A stretch of 64,000 bases of DNA from the NCBI GenBank assembly GCA_963969365.1, contig OZ017757.1, forward strand, positions 930,001 to 994,000, written 5' to 3'. Positions 12,268-22,631 of this stretch are shown one piece after another (position 1 is the first letter of the stretch; the number at the start of each line of letters is the position of its first letter). The notes below the pieces were generated by a model. That model saw only the letters and a list, made by a program, of their open reading frames with translations. It did no database searches and was not told where the DNA came from. Both the position numbers and the translations under genes were made by a program. The DNA is from Asterochloris sp. CNOR1. Lineage: Eukaryota; Chlorophyta; Trebouxiophyceae; Trebouxiales; Trebouxiaceae.

Positions 12268-12404
12268 AAAGAGATCCTTGATTGGGTGGCTAGAACTGAT
12301 CTCGAGGGGCTGGGGGGAGGGGCCAGGGTTCTGGCAGGGTTGGCAGCTGAATACACTTGCCCGATCACTGCTTTCAGCATCAGGAAGTTTACAGACAGGC
12401 AGCC
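12268..12404. promoter_or_regulatory. Short divergent promoter, TPR gene / p47 gene
   Basis: 137 bases separate the two proposed start codons (219 if the TPR gene starts at 12186). Purine-rich G tracts near 12308-12330 are the only visible feature. Confidence 0.4.
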
Positions 12405-15400
12405 ATGGGGGACACCAACTCCGAAGCTCTTGCCCAGTAAGTCCTCCCAGAGTGCTTGATCTGCGGAAGAATTGAGACTACTCTCTGCAGCTCCGGTGCT
12501 GGGCGTGTCTCTGGCTGGACAATCATGAGGCCCCTGCCATCAAGGCACAGCCAGACCCCTCTTGTGCAATGCAGATTTGTGAGCGTCACGGGTGCCAACA
12601 GCGAGGCAGCCAGCTTCTTCCTGGACAGTGCTAAGGGGGACGTGCAGGCGGCCATCGATCAGTACTTCACCAGCGGCGGGGACATGGACATCCCCCAAGA
12701 CATGCCAGGAGCAGCATCAGCCCCACCAGCTCAGCAGACCCCCGGCCCTGCTGCGCAGCAGCAGCCTGCTGCCAGCGCCAGCGCTGTGGGGCGCAGCAGG
12801 GGCACTGGGGGCAGGGGAAAGCAGCCAGCGACTGGAGGCATCAGGAGCCTGGCAGACCTTGGAGGGGATGACAGCAGCGATGATGATGACAACAATGAGT
12901 ACTATGCTGGCGGGGAGAAGAGGTGAGTCAGCGCAGTTTCCCGAGCTGCAGGCAATGGGGCCAGTCATTTGTGCTCAGATCTTTGCTGGATGTATATTAT
13001 GAGCTCTCGGCATGCCTGCACCTTGGCTGGGCAGCTAGAGAGAAACGGTGACTGCTCCACAAAAGCCCACTGCACACAGCAGCCAAGATGTGTTGTCAGG
13101 TCTAGTTCTCAGCACAGCATGCCCACATTACTGAGGGGGCCTTAGTGTGCTGTCGGAGAGAACAGCCAAGCACCACTTAATGTCTCAAGCTGTGCTTGCA
13201 ATGCAGGTGCTGAAGAACGGTGCCTTGTGCGTTGTCTGTACCTTACATTGCATTCCCTGTTGTCAAGGACACCTGAGCCCTCAGCTTGACAGCCTGCTAT
13301 GCTGGCAGAGATGGTAGGTGCCTGTCACAGATCATACTCCCAGTGAGAGTCATTCTCAAGAGCAGCATTGGCTGGAGGCTGCATGTTGTATGAACAACTC
13401 TGGGGTACTAGCCTGGCAGGGCGGCGAGGCAGAAGCTTAGCCCAGCATGCATGCTAAGCTCGCAGCATGCAGGCCTTGAGGGCACATCTTCTAAGCAGAA
13501 CTATGTGACTACCCCTGCCTCCTCCACTGTCAGTGGATGATAGCACACTGCGGTCATCTGCTGACACTCTGGTTGCTGTGCGCTGCAGCGGCCAGGTCGT
13601 GAAGGCAGGACCAAAGGACAGGGTGAGCTTGCTTCTTCCGCATTTCGAGCCTTTGCTTGAAGCAGATGGTCACGCCTCAAGTAAGGAGTGTGGGCAATCC
13701 TCTATGGACAACCTCGTGCTGTTTCTGCTTTGTAACCCTGTCTGCACAATGCGTCATGCTCGCGGGCCTGCCTTGCTGCGCCTGGATGTGCCCCTCATTG
13801 AGGCGCAGCAAGGCAGAACTCACGAGCAGCCTGCCTTGTCCTCAGGCCCCTGCCCGCACAGGCTGCCAGCCTGCATGCAGGCTGAGCCCCACATTGCTGC
13901 TGCCAGGATCATAAGAAGCGCGTCGAGGGTCTCTTTGACGCTGCCAGAGAGCATGGGGCTGAGGATGGCACTGCTGCTGACCTGGCGGACCCTGCACAGG
14001 CTGGGCCAGCGGCATTCTCAGGTGTGCACAATCAGATGCTGCAGCCTTGTGCAGAGCAACTCCAGTCTGTTGTCAGGCTGTGAGACCAGAGATCACTGCA
14101 GCCTTGCTGTTGCCTGTTTCAGGAGGGAATCCCTGCACTTATCAGGCTGGCGCTTCATCTAGCATGTGTCGATTATGTCTGTGCTGCAAGGCTGCACTGT
14201 ACCCAGCCCACAAGTGGCTCCCTGAGTTGGTGCACACCCGTGGTAGATCCATGTACCTTGACAGAGTTGCACAGTCGGGGATCGGCAATGCTGGCAGGGG
14301 AGACACCAAGGCCCACTTCGACACGACTTCTCATTGAATCGTCTGCCTCAAGCAGATTTTGTTTGCACCTTCCTGCTCACACTCTCTGCAGGCCGTGCAA
14401 GACCGCTGGCAGGTGGTTGATTCCTGCCTGGCTCAGGCGGCAGCTCCACTCGCATTACAGATGTCCTTGCACAGCATGCAGTCCTGACCTGGTTGCACTA
14501 ACCACCTTGCACAAATGTGCAGGGAGGTCGAGAACGCTGGCAGGCGGGGAGCCCCCAGCACAGGCAGCACCCCATGTCACGACGCAGGCGCCCCAGACCA
14601 CCACGCACACCATCACCTTCTTTGCCAACGGCATCTTCACTGTGGACAACGGTGAGCGGGGCTGCACCATCGCCAGCATGGCTTACCTGTACTGGCATGT
14701 ATTTGAGGCGGGTGGGGGGCCACCTGTGGTCTGCTTCTTTGACCTTTCAGGGGCAATACCTCTAGGCTGTGCTGTTTTGGGGGTTGAGGGCAGTGCTACA
14801 GTGCTGCTGGAATATATTGCTCGCTTTGAGAGCTATGCTGCAGTGCCCCAGGCCAGTGCTGCTTGGAGGCGGTGAGGGCTTTGCTGGAGTGTCTGTGGCG
14901 TTGGATGCGCCACAGATGCTTGGGGCAGTTGAGGGATGTGCGGCAGTGCTGACCATGGTCTGTTGGGCCTCACAAGACTGCAGTAACAGGTGCTTGCTGC
15001 TGACTGAAATCTGGGCCCCTTCAGGACAGTACAAGTGCGTGGGGTTGCTGGCAAAGAGGACTTGCACAACACCTGGTCTGTCGTCAGGGAGGACACAGCC
15101 TCACGAGAGCTGCATGGGCCCTTTGGTCCAACACAAATATGGCCTGCTGCAGGGGAGGGGCGCAGTGTGTTGGATCCAGCCAATGCCGAGTTTGTGGAGA
15201 GCATTCGCAGCGGGACCTGTCCCCGGGAGCTGGACCCCCTGGACCCCAGCAAACATGTGAGCCCTGCTGTGCTGGTACCGACCTTCAGCATCAGCTATTG
15301 CAGCCAGCAGAGAGCAGTGAAGTGTTGCCCGCCAATAAGCCAAGAATGCAGGTTGAATCGCTGCTTTGACTCTGGGATCACTCAGGGCCGCGGCAACTGA

Positions 15401-16997
15401 GCTGTCTCAAAAAGCGGCATTGCTGGCAGTCAGTTCCAGAGCCAGATACTTTCTGGCCTTGTTGAGCCAGCTAGGGGCAGGTCTTGCGAACCTGCCTGTG
15501 GATTGTGGCCAAGGCTGCTCTAGCTCCCCAGTGGATGACGTGTTGCATGCAATGGTGCCACTAATACCCTACCTGACCTGTGGTCACAGGTGACAGTCAA
15601 CCTGGTGCGGAATGCCACAGACTATGTGAAACCCAAGTACGTGGCCTTTGGTGGGCAGGGGCAGACTCTGGCAGGTGGGTTTGCCCCTGCACAGCATCTC
15701 TGTTCATGCCTGCCTGACTGCCTGCCACAGACGAAGCCAGCAGGGCTGGTGGCCAGGCTCCACCTGCTGTGAGGCTGCGCAATGCCTGGGTCAAATACTG
15801 CCCCCAGCCTCCAGGTGCCTGGCAGGTCCTGGCAAATTTTTTTGGGGTCAGCCACTGGCACCGTGCCTATACAGAGGTACTGTCTGGCATGGAGGCAAGG
15901 CGTGCAGTGTCAATCTGCATTAGAACAAGGGCTGCAGCACTCAGCTTCCCTGCAGCACCTGGGTGACAAGTCGAGGCCTTCACAGGTAGCGCTGACGTAC
16001 ATACATGAACAGGGGCCTGGTGTGAGCCTCCAGCTGGCAATGCACTGCACAGGGAAAAGGTCCCCGAGCTCCCAGCTGCAAGGGACACCAGCAGAGGCAT
16101 CTCAGGGCTGCGTGGAGATGGTCAATGCCTCCCCCAGGCCTCCAGCTGCAGAGAGCTGCTGCAACACAAACATGTTCTGCTCTGGCACCAGTTGGGCTGC
16201 GGGTGTGTAGGGTCAGCTTCCTACTGCTGGGGATTCCCTCTGCCTTACCTCGTCCCTTACACCTGATGCAGGGCCAATCCCCTCAAGGAGCATGCATCTC
16301 GGCCATGTCTCACTTCATGCACCTGCGGCAGGGCCAAGCTTTTCTGCCTCACTGCACGCCCCTGCTGCAGGGCCAAGCAGCTCCAGCAGTCAGCCCAGCA
16401 CAGCGGCCAGTCAGGTCAGCTACGACACCCAGTGGGAAGGGGTGGACGAGTCAAAGCCAACCACCTCCTTGCAGCTGCGGCTGGCAGATGGGTCGCGCAT
16501 GGTGGCACGCTTCAACCACTCCCAGACTGTGGCTCACATCCGGCGCTTCATTGCAGCCTCCAGGCAAGTGGATCTGTCTCTGCTCATGTGCACAACATAT
16601 AGAGCTGGGCAAGAAGACATTTTGACCCAATAAGCATTCACTTTCAAAAGCTGGAAGCATTGTAGGTGTACGGAGCTCACAAGCACCTGAGTGATTGGTG
16701 ATGGAATCATGTTGCTTGCTGTGCTAGTGTCTGGGCAGCACCCATCTTCGCGTTAGATGTTACTTCAAGCAGCAGCAGCAGCATGCTTCACCATCTGAGG
16801 TCGTTCAGCACAGGCTTGTGTTTCTCGGCTGAGTCAGCTGCTTGAAGCAGGCCTGCCAGCTCTCCAGCAATGCCTGCAGGCCAGACAGCACCAGAGACTA
16901 CCAGCTCATGACTGCCTTCCCGCAGAAGCAGCTCACAGATGACAGCGCTACACTGGAGGCTGCAGGACTTCTGGGTGCTGTCATCATCCAGCGGTGA
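12405..16997 (+). CDS. p47/UBX-domain cofactor of CDC48 (PUX type)
   Basis: Nine exons join in frame to 385 residues: 12405-12436, 12575-12922, 13589-13622, 13907-14021, 14523-14651, 15153-15256, 15590-15674, 16371-16563, 16880-16997. The order is that of NSFL1C/p47 and plant PUX4/5: a UBA-like N-terminus ([20 protein letters not shown]), an acidic and Gly-rich linker ending [14 protein letters not shown], a SEP domain ([38 protein letters not shown]) and a UBX domain ([20 protein letters not shown]) ending LLGAVIIQR. p47 adaptors bind ubiquitin through UBA and the CDC48/p97 N-domain through UBX, acting in membrane fusion and substrate delivery. The UBX loop reads TAFPQKQL, close to p47 rather than the FPR form. 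Intron 8 has a GC donor (CAG|GCAAGT at 16564). Exons 1 and 3 are 32 and 34 nt. Confidence 0.9.
16261..16400 (+). repeat. Triplicated acceptor of p47 exon 8
   Basis: The true acceptor ctgctgcag|ggccaagc (16370) is preceded by two near copies about 45-55 bases apart: gatgcagggccaatcc near 16266 and cggcagggccaagc near 16325. All three could serve as 3' splice sites. Only the last fits the SEP-UBX frame best. Confidence 0.55.
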
Positions 16998-18497
16998 AAT
17001 CTTTCAGTGTTTCACACAGCAGACACCCCAGTCTAATTGCTTCTTCCCAATGAACTGCTGCCCAGGAAAGGTACCTGACTTCGGCATATCTCACAAGTTC
17101 AAAGAGCCTCGAGTAATGAGACCCTCAGTAACGCACTGGCTGTCAGTTGAGCCACAGGTCAGGCTGTCATGCCTTGTTTTGGCAAGGAAGGGGCTTGGCC
17201 TGTGATCAGGGGCAGCCAGGCTTGGAGATCATGCAACACTCATACTATTGCAGGGATGGATGTCGGTGATGCACTGCAAGTGAGAATCATATACAAGAGT
17301 TGAGTTCCGCCACCATGGTCCCTTGGCATTTAGAGCAGTCAGCTCGGCTGCACGTCAAGCTGCAGACAAAGCATCAGCTGCGTGCTGCCTGCCCTGCATC
17401 AAGAGTGTAGGCAGATGGCGCCCATCAGAGTGGCAGGACCATCTAGGGCATTGATGGCAGGCTGATGTGGTGGCAAAGGAGACTTGTGTTGGACAGATTA
17501 GACCCAGAGCATGTAGGCACAACCCTTTTATCCCACACAAGGCGGAAAAGCCCCTAGGACAGTAGCAAGGCAGTGCGCCCCTACAAGAAGCTGGCGGACC
17601 ACCACCCAGAGGTGGCAGAGGAGTGGGACTGGGAAGCTGATGGCAGCAGAACACCGCAGCCCATGAAGGCCTGCAGCAACACGAAGGCGGCCCAGATCTT
17701 GTCCACGAAGGACGGCGCCACTCAACACATACCCAAGTATCAGTAAGGGGATTGGGACTGAAGCACAATAACATCAGGCCTGCAGCTGAGGCATCAGGCG
17801 GCTGATGTCTGGGCCAGCAGCTTGACCTGCAAGTCTGCATGACATCAGTAGTGTGTAGGCGCTCGTGTAGCAGGTCATGCTGAGAGCCAGCTGACTGGCC
17901 ATTCCTCACAGCGCTACAGTCCATGCTGGCAGGGGTGTTCTGCAATGTTACCCATAAGCCTGGTTGCCCTTGACTCTAGGCTTAGCCCCTCTCTTGTCGA
18001 TTGAAGGCCTGCCAGCATCAAAATGCATGTGCCAGATGTTGGCAGCCCTAGAGCAAGGAGCTTATCTGACAGGTAGCCCTTCCATGCAGTGGCCTGCAAT
18101 CAGGGTCCATGCAGCTGCACATTTCAGTCAGGAATCACCTCCTGACCACCCACAAGACATTCGAAAGGGCCCCATCATCGAACAGGAGATGCTCCCAAAC
18201 CCTTCCAACCTGCCACTCCCGCTCAGCCCAGGGAACTGAGTCCAGTAATGTAGGTACAAAGCCTTTCATCTGCACTGAAGCAGCATCGATAGCCTGCAAA
18301 ATACAGTGCCACACGCATATGTACGCAGGCCCGTCAACAATGGCAGCGCAAGGCGCCCAGCTTTGCTGTCGCTCTCTTCACATGTGGGGCCATCATAGGG
18401 CCCTTGCTAGATGGCATTCATGGCAGGGTTCACCTTCTGCAGTATGATGTGGTGAGCTGCTGAGGTACAGAAAAGCTGTGATGAGCCCCTGGCAGCA
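16998..18497. other. Gene-poor 1.5 kb interval
   Basis: Between the p47 stop and the first exon of the INSIG-like gene. The only protein-like signal is the zinc-ribbon-like scrap at 17561-17746. Otherwise no exon chain, RNA or repeat family is recognised. Confidence 0.4.
17561..17746 (+). pseudogene. Zinc-ribbon-like fragment, probable relic
   Basis: One frame reads YKKLADHHPEVAEEWDWEAD followed by GSRTPQPMKACSNTKA, then a stop near 17746. The pattern LA..HPE.A.EWDWE...TP resembles the start of the repeated treble-clef/zinc-ribbon domain in which a WW.C motif normally follows. The expected tryptophans and cysteine pairs are missing, and no neighbouring exon of such a gene is visible. I read it as a decayed piece or an isolated exon; it could also be chance. 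Confidence 0.3.
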
Positions 18498-19644
18498 GTG
18501 ATGCACCTGCAGGGATCTGCAGCAAAAGCCTGGCTCAGGCCTGCAATACAGGTAGCCCAGCCCTGTCACTGCAGCATAAGAAACAGCTGCTGCCAGCAGT
18601 ATGTGGTTTGGCAGCCACACATGGCCAGTAAACCAACGTCTGGGCTGTGCTTGGATTTGATGGGTTGGCATGTCACTGGTGGGTCCTCAACTCCAGCACC
18701 CACATCTGCTTTGCAAACCCCCGTTTCTGCTCTTATTCACGCCGCCACAATGGTGACTGCAGGTGTGTTGCTGCAGGGAGCCTATGATGTCGGCGACTTT
18801 CACTCATCCCTGACTGTCAACTTGCTTCTGGGAGTCTTCTATGCCGCAGTCGGGCCCCTCCACACAATTGCAGACCACTTTGTAGCTGACACGTCCACCG
18901 CGCAGCTGCAGCAGCGTCTCAGCTGGCCCTATGTGGCTCTATGCACAGGGTGAGAGCTCATTATTGGATGGGTGAGCCAGCTGTTGGGTGCAACATCAGG
19001 GCACCTGCCCACATTGTGCTTCTGCATGTGCAGGTGCCTGGCTGCACTGCTGCAGCTGAGCTCGAGTTTGTACTTGAAGGGAGTCCCATACCAGCAGGTG
19101 ACTTTGCAAGGTTGGCCACTTTGGGCTGCCTGTGCATGGCCCAGCACCTGCTGTCACATTGAAGCTGCAGACCACAGCAACTGCTTGCAGCAACCATGCA
19201 GATGTGGGGGATGCTGGGGTCTGTAGCTTTCGTCAATTGGTTTATCTTTGAGAAGACAAAGCAAGGCCTGGCCCTGGCGGTTTTGTGTGCTGTGGCAGCC
19301 CCACTGTCGGAGCTGGTGCTCATCAATTTTCTTCATCTTTGGCACTACCCTCAACCGGACTGCTTTGGAGACCGGGGTGTCCCATCATGGGTAAGCAAGT
19401 GCACTCCTGCTAATGGGTTTGGCTGAACATCGCCAGCCCTTGATCTGATGGTGGTGGGCCTGACCACTTGCAGTGGCAAGCTTTAATTTGCTATGCATTG
19501 CGTTTGCCAAGGTGCTCTATGACAACAAGCTGCAGTGCCAGCAAGAACTATGCACTGCAGGTATGCTGCTGTTATTTCTTCTATACTGCGTCGCTGGGTA
19601 ACCTGTCTCGCATGCTCTGGGCTAATCTGCCAGCCAGTGATTGA
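18498..19644 (+). CDS. INSIG-like multi-pass membrane protein
   Basis: Four exons join in frame: 18498-18949, 19034-19097, 19202-19390, 19561-19644 (about 262 residues). Several hydrophobic segments are clear: LTVNLLLGVFYAAVGPLHTI, LAALLQLSSSLYL, MLGSVAFVNWFIFE, GLALAVLCAVAAPLSELVLI and CCYFFYTASLGNLSRMLW. The stretch from FEKTKQGLALAV through HLWHYPQPDCFG and VPSW to the GNLSR tail follows the layout of the insulin-induced gene (INSIG) family, in which a last loop with PD and SW precedes a conserved GN(I/L).R. INSIGs are ER proteins that retain sterol sensors and sterol-regulated enzymes. Function in algae is unknown, and the family assignment is by pattern only. The first 80 residues are uncertain; they include a peptide matching mitochondrial ND5 (see findings). 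The real first exon may start at the acceptor before GAYDVGDFHS (18778). Confidence 0.55.
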
Positions 19645-19891
19645 GCCCAAGCAGGCAGACATAGACCAGCAGGAAGGCTTCTGACCATTCACAAAGGCGA
19701 CTTTGCCTGCCAATCGTCTAAATCTGCCACTTGAGTCACCTCACGCTGCCTCAAGCTGTCAGGCCCACATTACAATGTTGGCACATGAATGCAGTAGCCC
19801 TGCCAGGTTATCTGTAAGAAAGGACAAATTGAGCTGGTTCATGAGCAGACATGTATTTGTTTGTGGCAATGACTAGGCAGGATGGGGCAGC
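19645..19891. other. Convergent spacer
   Basis: 247 bases between the stops of the INSIG-like gene and the HMG-box gene; 3' UTRs only as far as can be seen. Confidence 0.4.
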
Positions 19892-22299
19892 TCATGGCTT
19901 GTATGCTGCCTTCTCTTTTGCAGCACGCTCCTTGTCCTTAGTTGCCTTGTCCTCATACTTCTTCTTCTCTGCTGGTGTGACCTGCTTCCACATCTCGCCT
20001 GCAGAAAGCACAGCAGCACAGGTTGAGGTACATCAAAGTATGTGGGCCAGGTAAGGCTGCCAAAAGCAAACGCTGCCTCATAGCACTGGTGGGAAGCTCT
20101 ACTGACACATCGAAATGGCACTGTGGGCCTTGCGAGGGGTGAGGCGTGAGCTCGCAGCATCAAGTTGACAAGCACAGGCAGAGACCCCAAGTGATCAGAC
20201 AGTGAGCCCTGTGTGAGCTCACCCAGCTTTTTCCCGACCTCGCCAAACTTGATGTCAGGGTGCTTTGACTTCACCTGCAGAAGTACATTGCAGACTGAGC
20301 AGGAGAGGTCTCCAGCGTGGCCAACAGCAGCTGACATGGGCAAGGCGCTAACCACATGATCGAGCCCACAGATTGGGTGCAGATGGCGGCTACAGAGCAG
20401 ACTGCAGAGATGAGCCAGAGAGCGGACACTGTTGCAGCACAGCATATCGCATCAGTGACAAGCCCACAGCCACTCAAAGCAGAGGCCCAAAGGCACGCTG
20501 TTCACCTCTGCACGCTTGTCTTGACTGAAGAACATGAAGGCAGAGGTCGCCCGCTTGGGGGCGTTCTGCAGGCCAGCAAGGGGACCTCAAGGCTGTGCGT
20601 GGGGTGCGGGGGTGGAGGTGGGTTGTCGAAGTCTTGTCTGGATGCCGTTGACATGCGTGCAATGCAGCAGGGCATGACAGGTGTGACTGGTGCGGGCCAG
20701 GTGGGCAGAGCATGCCCAGTACAGGGGAGAAGGTGGGCTCTAGACACAGCAGATATTGGCTGAGCATGATGGTGTGGCACGTGCCACTGAGAGCACGAAG
20801 AAAGCGCAGCTGCTGAGGGCGACTCACTGGGTCCTTCTTCTTCTTTTCTCCTGCAGGCATAGAGAGACAATGCTCAGCCACAGTGTCATGTCTGGTGGAC
20901 CAGTTGACCGCAAATTGGACTTGTGCTGGCCGAGGTGTGGCATACAGATGCAGTAGAGAGCACAAGCACCCAGCAGGACTGAGACAGTTGCACACGAACC
21001 CACACCGAGCCAAGTGCTTACAGCTTCACACCGCAGCAGTGTGTGCAGGCAGGCAGCAGACACCACCGTCATGGCAGGCAGCAGGTTTCACGACAGGGGC
21101 AGCGGACTCACTCATACACATGCAGCAGGGTCCTTTGCAGCACTGGGAGACCTTCACAGCACAGCTGTCCTTCAGACAGCTGGAAACCCCACCTTTGCCC
21201 TTCTTCTCCACGCCGCCCTTGGCAGCTGTGGCCTTTTTGGCGGCAGGCTTCTTGGCTGACTTCTTCTTGGGTGCCTCTTCTTCCTCCTCTTCGTCACCCA
21301 CACTCTCATCGTCCTCCTCCTCCTGCAGGGACAGCACAAAACATTGTCAACAGAAGTTGTTACTTTTGAGCAGCACAGAGATGGCTGCAAAAAATAAGCC
21401 TCCTTTGCAGAGGACCTGCCCATGGCAGGTGCAGCCATGAAGCAGAGAGCTGCTGCACCAGCAGGCCGCTGCACCTGCAGGCAGGACGGCACTGTGCGCT
21501 CTGTGCTGTACTGAGGTTGAATGCTGGTGCTTGTCACACGCAGGCAGCACAGCACAGATTTTGGGCAGGCAGGAAAGAGATGGCAGTGCAGGGGCCCTGA
21601 CAGGAGCACTGTAAAGACAGTGAGGGAGCTTGTCAGCAAGCCAGGCATATGGCCACTGACTGGCTGGATCATCAGCCCTGATTGCACACTGCCCCTGCAG
21701 TGATCTTAGCACAGCAGTGTGAGAAGGAAGACCGCAATCGATTTGGTCAGGAAAAGATGTTGGGCACCAGCGCTGCACCTGCAGGATGCACAGCACAGCC
21801 GTGAGGCGAAGGCTGAGCTTTATACAGGCTAGACTTGGAGTCCTGGGAGTGACAGCTTTGCAGGAAGATGCAGCATGGACAGGGCGCTGGCCACAGCGTT
21901 GCCCCTGCAGCTGCGAGTCAAACATGCTCAACATGCTGCCTTGGCCGGCAAAAGACGCAGCAATTGTCCAGAGGCTGGCAGCAGCAGGCACGCATGCAAG
22001 GCTGCATCCAGGGGTCCCTGGCAGCAGGGCAGATGAGTTGACTGCCCCTTAAAAAGCGATGGCAAGCGGTCAGGGAGCCTCAGGGGCCGAGCCCGGGCGC
22101 GCCGATCGTGCCCGAGGCATCAAGGGCACCTGGGGACGATGTAGGCACTGGACTAGCGGGGCCCCCCGATGTTGTGAAGTCAGTGGGCACATGCAGGACA
22201 TCTCATATAGGTGGCACCCAGGTTGTTTCTAAAGCTCACCATGTCGTCCTCCTCTTCGGGAAGCTCCTCCTTAGGCTCCTTTGCCTTTCCCTTGGCCAT
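19892..22299 (-). CDS. Single HMG-box chromatin protein (HMGB)
   Basis: Six exons on the minus strand (22240-22299, 21193-21322, 20828-20850, 20506-20565, 20223-20274, 19892-19998) give 143 residues. The start is acidic and lysine-rich (MAKGKAKEPKEELPEEEDDM, then an Asp/Glu run and KKKSAKKPAAKKATAAKGG). The HMG box follows: [40 protein letters not shown], then a third helix ending with YKP. HMGB proteins bind and bend DNA without sequence specificity. Exon 3 is 23 nt long. The three exons of the HMG box break at the same codons and phases (0 and 1) as those of the neighbouring SSRP1 gene, 332 bp upstream on the same strand, which suggests a tandem duplication of the SSRP1 3' end. Here the acidic region precedes the box; in canonical HMGB1 it follows. 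Confidence 0.88.
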
Positions 22300-22631
22300 A
22301 GTGCTAGGTGCGCGAGGAGGGAGAGACGGTCAGAGGGGGCCTGGTGTTGTCAGATGCCACGAGATCCTGGCTGGAGGTGCTCTGAAAAGCTGCTGGAGAC
22401 AATTGGGAGTGTCAGACTTTGACTCAAGCTTAGTTGACTTTCCTGGGGTACAGCTCCAAAAAGGCGTGCTGCATCATGGTTTCCAGGGGTCTGGCCGCCC
22501 CAGCTCTCAACACAATGTGTCAAAAGCTGTTGGCAATACTGAATTATTGGGCTGCAGCGGGGGAAAACTAGGGGTTGCAATGCGTTCCAAGAGGACAGGC
22601 AATGTCATTCTGTGTCAAAAAATGGCAGTGC
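22300..22631. other. Spacer between SSRP1 stop and HMGB start
   Basis: 332 bases, same-strand neighbours. It contains the SSRP1 3' UTR and the HMGB promoter. No other feature seen. Confidence 0.4.

Noticed and set aside
18498-18953. A mitochondrial ND5 gene
   Set aside because: Only about 19 residues match; the flanks have no ND5 similarity and the downstream sequence belongs to another membrane protein.
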